DNA from: Chakrabartyella piscis
GTDB lineage: Bacteria > Bacillota > Clostridia > Lachnospirales > Anaerotignaceae
NCBI GenBank assembly: GCA_030067835.1
Contig: CP092441.1
Coordinates: 1,674,001-1,738,000, forward strand
Length of the DNA: 64,000 bases
Direction of reading: 5' to 3'
Positions 1 through 9,700 of the stretch are shown here, piece after piece. The position numbers and the translations under genes were made by a program. The notes below the pieces were generated by a model. That model ran no database searches. It was not told the DNA's origin and saw only the letters and a program-made list of their open reading frames with translations. The stretch's first letter is position 1; each line of letters begins with the position of its first letter.

Positions 1-468
1 GCAATGCAAACCATTTTACATGGAGCAGGTATCCACGGTATGTTGGTTGGACAAGTTGTGGATGTGTATTTTGAAGGCAAACCAATGGATGCAGAAATTT
101 TGGATTTCATCCATATCAACAAAACAGCAGCTATGATTGCAGCAGCTTTGAAATCAGGTGCAATTCTTGGTGGTGCTGATGATGCTTTGGCAGAAAAATT
201 CCATTTGGCTGGTATCAAAATCGGTGTTGCTTTCCAAATTTTAGATGATGTTTTGGATGTAGAAGGTGACCAAGAAACCTTGGGCAAACCCATTGGTAGT
301 GATGAGAAAAATCAAAAAATCACATATGTAACTTTATTTGGTATCCAAAAGTCAAAAGAAATTGCAAGCAAACTTTCTGATGAAGCAATTGCCATTTGGC
401 AAGAAATTGGAGTGCAATGTGCATTTTTGGAAGAACTCACAAAAAAATTGACTTGTAGAACCTATTGA
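1..468 (+). CDS. ispA: Polyprenyl (farnesyl/geranylgeranyl) diphosphate synthase, C-terminal part
   Basis: The gene enters from the left edge in frame 1, and only its last ~155 residues are visible. They contain the second Asp-rich motif of trans-prenyltransferases (FQILDDVLDVEGD) and, just after it, the family's GKPIGSDEKNQKITY stretch, in which the Lys/Thr region helps bind the allylic diphosphate. The enzyme condenses isopentenyl diphosphate with allylic diphosphates, making C15 or longer precursors for undecaprenyl phosphate and quinones. The first Asp-rich motif must lie upstream of the window. The gene ends 18 nt before a PAP2-like membrane gene and heads a block running to recN. The family call is firm; product chain length cannot be judged from this part. 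Confidence 0.9.
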   Translation, partial: AMQTILHGAGIHGMLVGQVVDVYFEGKPMDAEILDFIHINKTAAMIAAALKSGAILGGADDALAEKFHLAGIKIGVAFQILDDVLDVEGDQETLGKPIGSDEKNQKITYVTLFGIQKSKEIASKLSDEAIAIWQEIGVQCAFLEELTKKLTCRTY

Positions 469-486
469 GCTTGAAAGGAGTATGTT

Positions 487-918
487 GTGTCAGATTTTAA
501 AGAAATACTCAATAACACGCCATTTTGGGCAGCAATTGTTGCATGGGCAATTGCACAAGGAACAAAAATTGTTTTGACATTGATTCTTGAAAAAAGATTT
601 GATGCCAGTAGAATTGTAGGAACTGGTGGTATGCCAAGTTCACATTCCGCTTTGGTTATGGCAATGACTTTTAATGTTGGAAAATACTATGGGTTTGCTT
701 CACCATTATTTGCGGTGGCACTCATTTCTTCTTTTGTCGTTATGTATGACGCTGCTGGTATTAGGCGTGCAGCAGGAAAACAAGCAGAAATCATCAATAT
801 TTTGATTGTTGAGCATAAAGTACCAAGTGTTGAAAAGGTAAAAGAATTGTTGGGACATACGCCACTTGAAGTATTTGTTGGTGGTATTTTGGGAATTACA
901 GTTGGTATGTTGATGTAA
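487..918 (+). CDS. Divergent PAP2-family (DUF212) membrane protein
   Basis: A 143-residue membrane protein of the divergent PAP2 / YuiD type. It carries the family's GGMPSSHSA motif near residues 47-55, the YDAAGIRRAAGKQAE motif near residue 87, and a C-terminal hydrophobic GGILGITVGM segment. Several hydrophobic stretches suggest an integral membrane protein. The family resembles lipid-phosphate phosphatases, but no substrate is proven. It lies between ispA and tlyA, where dxs often sits in Clostridia, so a role in polyprenyl-phosphate turnover is tempting but is only inference. The start is GTG at 487, chosen because GAAAGGAG lies 6-13 nt upstream and the nearby ATG at 482 is in another frame. 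Confidence 0.85.
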   Translation: MSDFKEILNNTPFWAAIVAWAIAQGTKIVLTLILEKRFDASRIVGTGGMPSSHSALVMAMTFNVGKYYGFASPLFAVALISSFVVMYDAAGIRRAAGKQAEIINILIVEHKVPSVEKVKELLGHTPLEVFVGGILGITVGMLM

Positions 919-947
919 TGAATTGATATAGAAAATAAGGAGAAAAA

Positions 948-1757
948 ATGGCAGATAAAGAACGATTGGATGTACTTCTGGTGCAACAAGGGCTTGTAAC
1001 TTCAAGAGAGCTTGCAAAAGCATATATTATGGCAGGGAATGTTTATGTCAATGGTATGAAGGAAGATAAAGCTGGTACAAAACTTCCTTTGGATGTTGCT
1101 TTAGAAGTACGTGGCAATCAAATGAAATATGTAAGTCGTGGTGGCTATAAATTGGAAAAAGCAATTGACTCTTTTGGAATCCAATTGGAAGATACCGTCT
1201 GTTTGGATATTGGTGCATCTACAGGTGGGTTTACCGATTGTATGTTGCAAAATGGAGCAAAAAAAGTGTATTCCATTGATGTTGGATATGGTCAATTTGC
1301 TTGGAAGTTGCGTACAGATCCAAGGGTTGTCTGTTTGGAAAAAACCAATGTGCGTTATGTGACAGAAGAACAAGTGCCAGATGCTGGTGATTTTGCTTCT
1401 ATCGATGTTTCCTTCATTTCCTTGACAAAGGTAATGCCAGCTGTTCTTGGTGTTATGGGTGAATTTGGTCAGTTGGTTTGCTTGATCAAACCACAATTTG
1501 AAGCAGGACGTGAAAAAGTTGGTAAAAAAGGCGTCGTCAAAGATATCGCTGTCCACAAAGAAGTCATTGAAAAAATTGTAGATTTTGCATTTGCACAAAA
1601 CTTGGGCATCTTAGGTTTGAGCTATTCTCCAATCAAAGGACCAGAAGGCAATATTGAATATTTGATTTATTTGACAAAGGGCAAAGAAGGATATTCCAAA
1701 GAAGAAATGGAAGTTATGGTTGCTGATATTGTAACCCAATCCCACGAAAGCCTGTAA
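948..1757 (+). CDS. tlyA: TlyA-family 2'-O-ribose rRNA methyltransferase (hemolysin A family)
   Basis: A 269-residue protein with an N-terminal S4 RNA-binding domain (about residues 5-65, RLDVLLVQQGLVTSREL...) and an FtsJ-type methyltransferase domain. The SAM-binding motif LDIGASTGGFTDC lies near residue 86. The SIDVSFISL and LIKPQFEAGR segments and the late GPEGNIEY supply the Asp, Lys and Glu of a K-D-K-E catalytic tetrad. Characterised TlyA proteins methylate ribose 2'-OH groups in 16S and/or 23S rRNA; the exact target here is unknown. An AAGGAG site precedes the ATG. The gene sits directly before nadK, argR and recN, as in many Clostridia and bacilli. Confidence 0.92.
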   Translation: MADKERLDVLLVQQGLVTSRELAKAYIMAGNVYVNGMKEDKAGTKLPLDVALEVRGNQMKYVSRGGYKLEKAIDSFGIQLEDTVCLDIGASTGGFTDCMLQNGAKKVYSIDVGYGQFAWKLRTDPRVVCLEKTNVRYVTEEQVPDAGDFASIDVSFISLTKVMPAVLGVMGEFGQLVCLIKPQFEAGREKVGKKGVVKDIAVHKEVIEKIVDFAFAQNLGILGLSYSPIKGPEGNIEYLIYLTKGKEGYSKEEMEVMVADIVTQSHESL

Positions 1758-1769
1758 ATGAGGTGTCTT

Positions 1770-2621
1770 ATGAAAAAAGTTGGTTTGATTCCAAATGGTG
1801 AAAAAGATAAATCATATACACTTACAAAACGCTTGTTGCAATATCTGTTGCATAAGGATTGTGTCCCTATGATTCCAGAAGATGTGGCAGAAGAAACTGG
1901 ATATCACTCCTATGGTACTACCATTGAGGAATTGTATCACGAAACAGACTTTATCATTTCTCTAGGCGGTGATGGTACATTGCTTGGTGTTGGTAGAGGT
2001 GTTGCTAAGTTTGAAAAGCCAATTTTGGGCATTAATTTGGGTACCCTTGGATTTTTGACAGCAGAAGAAAAAAGCAATGCAGAATATGCCATTGATTGTG
2101 TGTTGGAAGATGCCTATATTTTAGAAAAACGTATGATGTTGGATGCTTCCATTGAGTTGGATAATGCTAAAAAAACTGGAATTCTAGCATTAAACGATAT
2201 TTGTATCAGTCGTGGTGCAATGTATAAAATTTTGGAATATCGTATCTATGTCAATGACGAATATGTGGATACATTGCGAGCAGATGGCGTTATCATTTGT
2301 ACACCAACTGGCTCTACAGCATATAATCTATCAGCAGGTGGACCCGTTTTGAAATCAGATGCTAAGATGATTGCCATTACACCTGTAGCAGCACATACAC
2401 TGACAAGTCGTTCTATTGTGGTTTCGGCTGATGACAAAATTGCCATTGAAATCAACCCAAAAGAAGACATACCATTTACCATTAGTGCTGATGGTCAAGA
2501 AAATTATGATTTGGAAGGAAAAGTTTTGATTACCATTGAAAAATCCAGTTTCCAAACCATTATTATGAAAACAAATCCACAAGGATTTTATGAAATATTG
2601 AGACGAAAATTAGGAAGATAA
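1770..2621 (+). CDS. nadK: NAD kinase
   Basis: ATP (or polyphosphate)-NAD kinase, which phosphorylates NAD to NADP in the cytosol. The 283-residue protein has the diagnostic GGDGT loop (SLGGDGTLLGVGRG, near residue 66), NLGTLGFLT, and the nucleotide-binding TPTGSTAYNLSAGGP. It aligns with the family over its whole length. An ATG 12 nt earlier (1758) is in frame. The ATG at 1770 is preferred because GAGGTG lies just upstream of it and the product then begins MKKVGLIPN, as family members do. It follows tlyA within a few nucleotides, so the two are probably co-transcribed and translationally coupled. Confidence 0.93.
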   Translation: MKKVGLIPNGEKDKSYTLTKRLLQYLLHKDCVPMIPEDVAEETGYHSYGTTIEELYHETDFIISLGGDGTLLGVGRGVAKFEKPILGINLGTLGFLTAEEKSNAEYAIDCVLEDAYILEKRMMLDASIELDNAKKTGILALNDICISRGAMYKILEYRIYVNDEYVDTLRADGVIICTPTGSTAYNLSAGGPVLKSDAKMIAITPVAAHTLTSRSIVVSADDKIAIEINPKEDIPFTISADGQENYDLEGKVLITIEKSSFQTIIMKTNPQGFYEILRRKLGR

Positions 2622-2646
2622 AACAAAACATAAGGAGGATTGGAAG

Positions 2647-3105
2647 ATGAAGATTGCTAGACATGCAAAGATTTTGGAATTGATCGAAAACAATGACATT
2701 GAAACACAAGATGAATTGGCACAAAAACTGTGTGAAGAAGGATTTGTGGTGACACAAGCCACTGTTTCAAGAGACATTCGTGAAATGAAATTGACAAAAA
2801 TCGCTACGGAAAGAGGACGTCAAAAATACGCTGTGATTACAGGTAGCGATACAGAAATTACAGAACGTTTGACACGTGTATTTAGAGAAGCTGTGGTCAA
2901 AATGGACTATGCGCAAAATATGATTGTCATCAAAACATTGGAAGGTATGGGTATGGCTGTTGGTGTTGCCATTGACAACATGCAAAATACTGAAATTTTG
3001 GGTAGTATTGCAGGGGATGATACTGTTTTCTGTGTGGTGAGATCCCATAACCAAGCAGCAGTTATTGTAGAAAAATTGTATCGTATCATTCATACTACAA
3101 AATAA
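2647..3105 (+). CDS. argR: Arginine repressor ArgR/AhrC
   Basis: A 152-residue transcription factor with an N-terminal winged helix (about 1-70) and a C-terminal oligomerisation/arginine-binding domain. The DNA-recognition segment VTQATVSRDIREMKLTKI is typical, and the GSIAGDDTVFCV stretch near residue 120 carries the paired Asp residues that bind L-arginine in ArgR hexamers. In known systems it represses arginine biosynthesis and may activate catabolism. No arginine genes occur in this window, so its targets lie elsewhere. Its place between nadK and recN is the conserved clostridial order. AAGGAGG precedes the ATG. Confidence 0.93.
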   Translation: MKIARHAKILELIENNDIETQDELAQKLCEEGFVVTQATVSRDIREMKLTKIATERGRQKYAVITGSDTEITERLTRVFREAVVKMDYAQNMIVIKTLEGMGMAVGVAIDNMQNTEILGSIAGDDTVFCVVRSHNQAAVIVEKLYRIIHTTK

Positions 3106-3129
3106 TTTTGCAGAATAGGAGGCGTTTCT

Positions 3130-4806
3130 GTGCTAGAACATTTGCATATACAAAATGTTGCTTTGATTGCAGCTAGCCAAATTGCTTTTGGTGCAGGGCT
3201 AAATGTGTTGACTGGTGAAACAGGTGCTGGTAAATCCATGTTGATTGATTCTTTGCAGTTTGCTTTGGGTGGTCGAGTACAAAAGGATTTTTTGCGTCGT
3301 GGTGAAAAAATGGCAGTAGTTGAAGCTATGTTTTCTGTTGAAAATCCCGAACTTTTTTCTATTATGGAAGAAAAAGGACTTGCATTGGAAGATGATGGTT
3401 GCTTGCTCATCACCAGAACCTATAGCGAAAATGGTAAATCTCTTTGTCGCATCAATGGAAATATGGTTTCTGTTGGTATGCTTAAAGAAATTGCATCCGA
3501 TTTGGTGGATTTTTATGGACAACATGAACATCAATCATTGCTGAAAGTGCCAAAACACATTTCACTTTTGGATCGCTATTGTGGCGAAACCTTCATTGGT
3601 TTATTACAAGAGTACAAAACCTCTTATGAAGCAAGAAAAGAAATTTTGAAAGAATTGAATGCCCTTTGGGGTGATGATGTGCAAATGGAACAAAAATTGG
3701 ATATTTTACGCTACCAAAAGGATGAAATTGAAAGTGCTAATTTACGTATGGATGAAGAAGAAGAATTGTTGGAATCCAAAAAGAAATTATCACATATGGA
3801 ACGTTTGATTCGTTTGGTTGGTGAATCTTTGGAATTGTTGTATGATGGTTCTGAACACAATATTTCTGTTTCGGATGCACTTGGTTCTGTTTTGCACAAA
3901 TTGGAAGAGTGTAGTGGTATTGATGAAGATTTGGCTGAATACACCAATCGTATCAATGGGATTTATGCAGATTTGGAAGATGTTTCTCGTGAATTGAAAC
4001 GCTATTCTCAAAATTTGGAAGACGATCCAGAAAGCTTGGAAGAAATAGAAAATCGTTTGCAAGTGATTTATAAATTGAAGCGAAAATATGGCGGTAGTGT
4101 AGAAGCTGTGTTTTCTTTCTATGAAAAAATCACAAAAGAACTCAATTACTTAACCGGTAGCGAACAAGAACTAGAGCGTCTGCAAATGGAATTGGAAACA
4201 ACAGAACGCAAGTTAGAAAAGTTATCCACTCAATTGACTGCACTTCGCAAAGAAACTGCCAAAAACATGGAAGATCAAATCATGGCATCTTTACAAGATA
4301 TGGAAATGAAACATGCCCGTTTTGCTGTTTCCTTCCAAGAAAAAGAAGATTTTGGTTCTTTGGGTAAAGATAAAATTGAATTTTTGATTTCCACAAATGC
4401 AGGCGAAGCATTGAAACCACTGGCTAAAATTGCATCAGGTGGTGAAATGAGTCGTATTATGCTGGCACTCAAAGGTGTTTTGGTGGATGCAGATGAAATT
4501 GGAACCTTTGTTTTTGATGAAATTGATACGGGTGTCAGTGGTAGAACTGCTGGTAAAGTAGGGGATAAGATGTCTGAAATAGGCAAAAAACGTCAAATTC
4601 TCTGTATCACACACTTGCCACAGATTGCAGCAAAAGCAGAAGCCCATTACCTCATAGAAAAAGAAGAAAAAGAAGATACCACCATTTCGAAGGTAACACA
4701 ATTGACAGAAGATGCAACCATATCTGAAATTGCTCGTTTGATGGGTGGATATACCATAACCGATGCAACTATGGCAGCAGCTATGGCGCTTAGAAAAAAT
4801 AAATAG
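3130..4806 (+). CDS. recN: DNA repair ATPase RecN
   Basis: A 558-residue SMC-like ATPase that acts at DNA double-strand breaks. The N-terminal half-ATPase has the Walker A motif GETGAGKS at residues 29-36. A long, charged coiled-coil region with interruptions runs from about 160 to 400. The C-terminal half-ATPase has the ABC signature ASGGEMSR, the Walker B motif FVFDEIDTGVSG and the His-containing CITHLPQIAA. Length and architecture are normal for RecN. The start is GTG at 3130, supported by an AGGAGG site, and the product begins MLEHLHIQNVALI as in homologues. It closes the tlyA-nadK-argR-recN run. In many spore-formers spoIVB comes next, but here it lies 34 kb away. Confidence 0.94.
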   Translation: MLEHLHIQNVALIAASQIAFGAGLNVLTGETGAGKSMLIDSLQFALGGRVQKDFLRRGEKMAVVEAMFSVENPELFSIMEEKGLALEDDGCLLITRTYSENGKSLCRINGNMVSVGMLKEIASDLVDFYGQHEHQSLLKVPKHISLLDRYCGETFIGLLQEYKTSYEARKEILKELNALWGDDVQMEQKLDILRYQKDEIESANLRMDEEEELLESKKKLSHMERLIRLVGESLELLYDGSEHNISVSDALGSVLHKLEECSGIDEDLAEYTNRINGIYADLEDVSRELKRYSQNLEDDPESLEEIENRLQVIYKLKRKYGGSVEAVFSFYEKITKELNYLTGSEQELERLQMELETTERKLEKLSTQLTALRKETAKNMEDQIMASLQDMEMKHARFAVSFQEKEDFGSLGKDKIEFLISTNAGEALKPLAKIASGGEMSRIMLALKGVLVDADEIGTFVFDEIDTGVSGRTAGKVGDKMSEIGKKRQILCITHLPQIAAKAEAHYLIEKEEKEDTTISKVTQLTEDATISEIARLMGGYTITDATMAAAMALRKNK

Positions 4807-4852
4807 TTGCAATTCTTGTATTAATGCAAATTGAATGAGGGAGGAATCGGTT

Positions 4853-5125
4853 ATGTGGATTATTTTTGGCGTTGGAGCAATTATAGCGTTGGGACTCAAT
4901 TTGAAGTTTTATATGACAAATAGAAATGCAGATATATTTAGGTTCATTAGCCTATCTTTGACAGCCTTAACGGTTTGTAGTTTTTATGCTCAAAATAAAA
5001 CTTGGGTAATCAAAGAAGATTGGAGTGCTTTGCTGGATGTTGTCCCTGCTATGTCAACTGCATTGTGGATATTGGTTGCTATTTCCATTCTGACCAATGG
5101 TATTTCTTTGATCAAAAGTAAATAA
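4853..5125 (+). CDS. Small hypothetical membrane protein
   Basis: A 90-residue protein that I do not recognise. It has three predicted hydrophobic segments: residues 1-20 (WIIFGVGAIIALGLNL), the middle ISLSLTALTVCSF, and the C-terminal STALWILVAISILTNGI. A short conserved-looking loop (KTWVIKEDWSALLDVVP) lies between the last two. The start at 4853 is preferred over an in-frame ATG at 4835 because GGGAGG lies at the usual distance. It sits 46 nt after recN, before a shared terminator, and is probably the last gene of that transcript. Confidence 0.6.
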   Translation: MWIIFGVGAIIALGLNLKFYMTNRNADIFRFISLSLTALTVCSFYAQNKTWVIKEDWSALLDVVPAMSTALWILVAISILTNGISLIKSK

Positions 5126-5177
5126 AATATGTATCGTAAAAAATATAATTTATTGCAAATTGATAAATAATACACAA

Positions 5178-5216
5178 AAGCGAGATTCTCCAAATTGGAA
5201 ATTCTCGCTTATTTTA
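5178..5216. terminator. Bidirectional intrinsic terminator
   Basis: The inverted repeat AAGCGAGA..TCTCGCTT has extended inner pairing around an AAATT loop. It is followed by a T-rich tract on the + side and preceded by an A-rich tract. It separates the convergent recN block and gltD and probably ends both transcripts. Confidence 0.8.
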
Positions 5217-5226
5217 TTGCTCAAAA

Positions 5227-6711
5227 TCAAATATTGGTATATCCAATCAAACTGAGATCCACTTCACGAGCAACATCTCTACCTTCTCTAATGGCATGCA
5301 CCACCAAAGATTGCCCTCTATGCATATCACCAGCAACATACAAATTAGGAATATCTGTTGCAAAGCTATTTTCTTTTGTGATGACATTGGTTCTTGGATT
5401 GAGTTTCAAACCAAATGCATCTGCAACATAGCTTTGTGTGCCTAAGAAACCAGCTGCAATGAGCACCAAATCCACAGGAATTGTTTGTTCAGAGCCAGCA
5501 ACTTCAACCATAGACATAGCACCTGTTTTTTCATTTTTCTTCCATTCCAATTGGACAATGGTAGCAGCCTTCACTTCACCTTTTTCACCTTTGACAAATT
5601 CTTTGACGGTGGTTTGGTAAATTCTAGGGTCATGTCCAAAAACAGCAATGGATTCTTGTTGACCATAATCTGTTTTCAAGACTTTGGGCCACTCAGGCCA
5701 AGGATTGGATGGCAATCTTTCTTCAGATGGTTTTGGCATCATTTCCAATTGTGTTACAGATTTTGCACCATGACGAATGGAAGTACCCACACAGTCATTA
5801 CCAGTATCGCCACCACCGATAACCAAAACATGCTTGCCTTTTGCAGAGATGAAAGTACCTTCTTTCAAATTGCAATCCAACAAACTTTTGGTTGTAGATT
5901 TAAGGAAATCAACAGCAAAGTGGATTCCTGTTGCATCACGTCCAATTGCATTGATATCTCTTGGATTGGAAGCACCACATGTCAAAATAACACGATCAAA
6001 TTGTTCCAACAAATCAGAACCAGCCATATTTTCACCAATATTTGCACCAAAGACAAAGTTTACGCCTTCTTCTTTCATAATATTGATTTTACGTTCGATG
6101 ATGTGTTTTTCCAATTTCATATTTGGAATACCATACATCAACAAACCACCAGCTCTATCATTTCTTTCAAATACAGTTACATTGTGACCACGTTTGTTGA
6201 GCTTTTCAGCAGCAGCCAAACCAGAAGGACCAGCACCTACAATTGCAACTTTTTTACTGGTACGTACCTTTGGTGGTGCAACTTTTGCATAACCTACATT
6301 GTACGCATATTCAATAATGGTATATTCATTTTCTTTGATGGAAACAGGAGAATCATTGTATCCACAAGTACAAGCAGCTTCACAAGGTGAAGGACAAACT
6401 CTGGATGTGAATTCTGGGAAGGGGTTTGTTTTCTTCAAACGTTTGTATGCCGCTTCCATATTTCCTTTGTACAACAAATCGTTCCATTCTGGAATCAAAT
6501 TGTTAAGTGGACAACCAGTGGTCATACCAGAAAGTTGAATCCCTGATTGACAAAATGAAACACCACATTCCATACATCTAGCACCTTGTAATTGTTGTTT
6601 TACAAGTGAGAGATGTTCATGGAATTCATCAAAGTTTTTAATTCTATTTTTAGGAGAAACGTCTGTGCTGACTTCTCTTTTGTATTCTATAAATCCTGTT
6701 GGTTTACCCAT
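5227..6711 (-). CDS. gltD: Glutamate synthase (NADPH), small subunit
   Basis: A 494-residue flavoprotein subunit that passes electrons from NAD(P)H through FAD and iron-sulphur centres to the large subunit. The N-terminal cysteine clusters (CMECGVSFCQSG and CPSPCEAACTCG, about residues 41-115) are the iron-sulphur ligands of this family. The FAD motif VAIVGAGPSGLAAAEKL is near residue 150, the second dinucleotide-binding motif VLVIGGGDTGNDC is near 293, and the C-terminal LYVAGDMHRGQSLVV contacts FAD. The ATG is preceded by GAGAGGTGAG. It begins 13 nt after the end of gltB and is clearly in the same operon. Confidence 0.95.
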   Translation of the reverse strand: MGKPTGFIEYKREVSTDVSPKNRIKNFDEFHEHLSLVKQQLQGARCMECGVSFCQSGIQLSGMTTGCPLNNLIPEWNDLLYKGNMEAAYKRLKKTNPFPEFTSRVCPSPCEAACTCGYNDSPVSIKENEYTIIEYAYNVGYAKVAPPKVRTSKKVAIVGAGPSGLAAAEKLNKRGHNVTVFERNDRAGGLLMYGIPNMKLEKHIIERKINIMKEEGVNFVFGANIGENMAGSDLLEQFDRVILTCGASNPRDINAIGRDATGIHFAVDFLKSTTKSLLDCNLKEGTFISAKGKHVLVIGGGDTGNDCVGTSIRHGAKSVTQLEMMPKPSEERLPSNPWPEWPKVLKTDYGQQESIAVFGHDPRIYQTTVKEFVKGEKGEVKAATIVQLEWKKNEKTGAMSMVEVAGSEQTIPVDLVLIAAGFLGTQSYVADAFGLKLNPRTNVITKENSFATDIPNLYVAGDMHRGQSLVVHAIREGRDVAREVDLSLIGYTNI

Positions 6712-6724
6712 TTTTTCTCACCTC

Positions 6725-9700
6725 TCATCCTTTGGTTGACATATAAAACGCTTCGATTTCTGCTTGTTTTTTGCTCAGACCTTTACCTTGCAATGTTGCA
6801 ATACGTTTCATCATGATACGATAGTTTATTGGTATAATTTTCTTGAATTTAGGCAAATATTCTTCAAAGTTATCCAAAATTTCTTGACCTTTCACAGAAG
6901 CTGTATGGGCAACATGAGATTGGATCAATTCACGCAATTCAGATGTATCGCCAGTCATTTCTTCCATAGCAACCATTTCTTTATTCAAAGTTTTGTACAA
7001 GTCGAAATGTTCATCCAAAACATAAGCAACGCCACCACTCATACCAGCAGCAAAGTTTTTACCAACTTTACCCAAAATTGCAACTTTACCACCTGTCATA
7101 TATTCCAAACCGTGATCGCCAACACCTTCACAAACAGCAGTAGCACCAGAGTTACGGATACAGAAACGTTCCCCAACAATACCATTGATGTAAGCAGAAC
7201 CGCTTGTAGCACCATACAATGCAACGTTACCAATGATGATATTTTCGTTTTGGTTGAATTTAGCTTCTTTTGGTGTAGTGACAATCAATTTACCACCAGA
7301 CAAGCCTTTACCCAAGTAGTCATTGCTTTCACCAGTCAAATCCAAAGTGAGACCTTTTGGAATGAAAGCACCAAAACTTTGACCACCAGAACCAGTACAA
7401 TGTACCACAAAGGTATCATCTTCCAAGTTGTTTTGGTGAAGTCTTGTGATTTCAGAACCGAAGATGGTACCAAAGGAACGATCCAAGTTTGTTACATGCA
7501 TGGAAATTTCTTTGTGTTCCCCTTTAGGCAATTGTTTTTTGAATTCACGAAGCAAAACAGAAATATCTGCTGTTTTATCCAATTCAAAGTCGAAACGTTT
7601 GTCTGGATTGAAAATTTTATTATCTGTAGCAAAAGTAGTATCCAAGATACGAGCCAAGTCCACTTTTCTTGCTTTTTTATTTACAATGTTTTCACGTTTT
7701 TTCAACAAATCAGAACGTCCAACCAATTCACTCAATGTGCGAACACCAAGAAGTGCCATATATTCACGCAACTCTTCTGCAATGAACATCATAAAGTTGA
7801 TGACATATTCTGGTTTACCTTTGAAACGTTTGCGAAGTTCTGGATTTTGTGTTGCAATACCTACAGGGCATGTATCCAAGTTACAAACACGCATCATGAC
7901 ACAACCCAAAGAAACCAATGGAGCAGTAGCAAAACCAAATTCTTCAGCACCAAGCATTGCAGCAATGGCAACATCTTTACCACTCATCAATTTACCATCT
8001 GTTTCGATAACAACTTTGTCACGCAAGTCATTCATAATGAGAGTTTGGTGTGTTTCTGCAAGACCCAATTCCCAAGGAATACCAGCGTTGTGGATGGAGC
8101 TGATTGGAGCAGCACCAGTACCGCCATCATAACCAGAAATCAAGATAACTTCAGCACCCGCTTTTGCAACACCAGCAGCAATGGTACCAACACCAGCTTC
8201 TGCAACCAATTTTACAGAAATTCTGGATTGTCTATTTGCATTTTTGAGATCATAAATCAATTCTGCCAAATCCTCAATGGAATAAATATCATGATGAGGT
8301 GGAGGAGAAATCAAAGTTACGCCAGTTGTGGAGTGTCTTGTATCTGCAATCCAAGGATATACTTTTTCACCAGGAAGATGTCCACCTTCACCAGGTTTTG
8401 CACCTTGTGCCATTTTGATTTGCAATTCCTTTGCACTAACCAAATATTCACTGGTAACACCAAAGCGTCCAGAAGCAACTTGTTTGATGGCAGAACAACG
8501 ATTTTGTTCGCCTTTTGCAGTGTAGAGACGTTCCAAACTTTCGCCACCTTCACCACTATTGGATTTACCACCAATGGTATTCATTGCAATTGCCAACGCT
8601 TCATGGGCTTCACCAGAAATGGAACCATAGGACATAGCACCAGTTTTGAATCGTTTCACAATGCTTGCAGCAGATTCCACTTCTTCAATTGGAATTGCTT
8701 TTTCTGCATAGTTGAAATCAAACAAACCACGAATGGTTCCAATATTTCCTTCTGTGTTCATCAATTTTGTATATTCTTTGAACATAGAATAGTTGTTTTC
8801 ACGTGTAGCACGTTGCAACAAGCTAATGGTCATTGGGTTATACAAATGTTCTTCACCATTGCTGATGTATTTGTGGTTACCAACGCTAGACAAAGACAAA
8901 TCCATATCCAAATCCAATGGATCGAATGCAGAAGTATGCAGTTCTTTCAACTCTTCTTCAATATCTTTCAAATTGATACCACCAATACGACTTGTGGTAC
9001 CAGTGAAGTATTTTTCTGTAACAGCTTCATCCACACCAACCGCTTCAAAGATTTGAGAACCTTGGTAGGAACCAATGGTGGAAATACCCATTTTGGAAGC
9101 AATCTTAACAATACCATGCAAAATACCATTGTTGTAATCGTCAACAGCAGCATAGTAGTCTTTATCCAACAAACTTTCATCAATCAAATAACGAATGCTT
9201 TCTTGTGCCAAGTATGGATTGACAGCAGAAGCACCATAACCAAGAAGTGTAGCAAAATGATGCACTTCACGTGGTTCGCCACTTTCCAAAATCATAGCAA
9301 CAAGAGTTCTTCTTTTGGTACGAACCAAATATTGTTGCAAAGAAGATACTGCAAGCAAAGAAGGAATTGCCATATGGTTTTCATCAATGCCACGGTCAGA
9401 AAGAATGATGATATTAGCGCCATCTTTATATGCTTTATCAACCATAACAAACAATTGGTCAATGGCTTTATCCAATGCCATTGTTTTATAATAGGTAGTA
9501 GGAACTGTTTGTACTTTGAATCCTTTTACCTTCATATTTTTGATTTTAAGCAAATCCAAATTGGTCAAGATAGGGTTGTTTACCTTCAAAATAGGATGAT
9601 CTTTGAAAGAAGTATCCAAAGGATTGTTATCTGCACCAACATAAACAGTAGTGCTGGTTACAATTTCTTCACGAATCGCATCCATTGGAGGATTGGTTAC

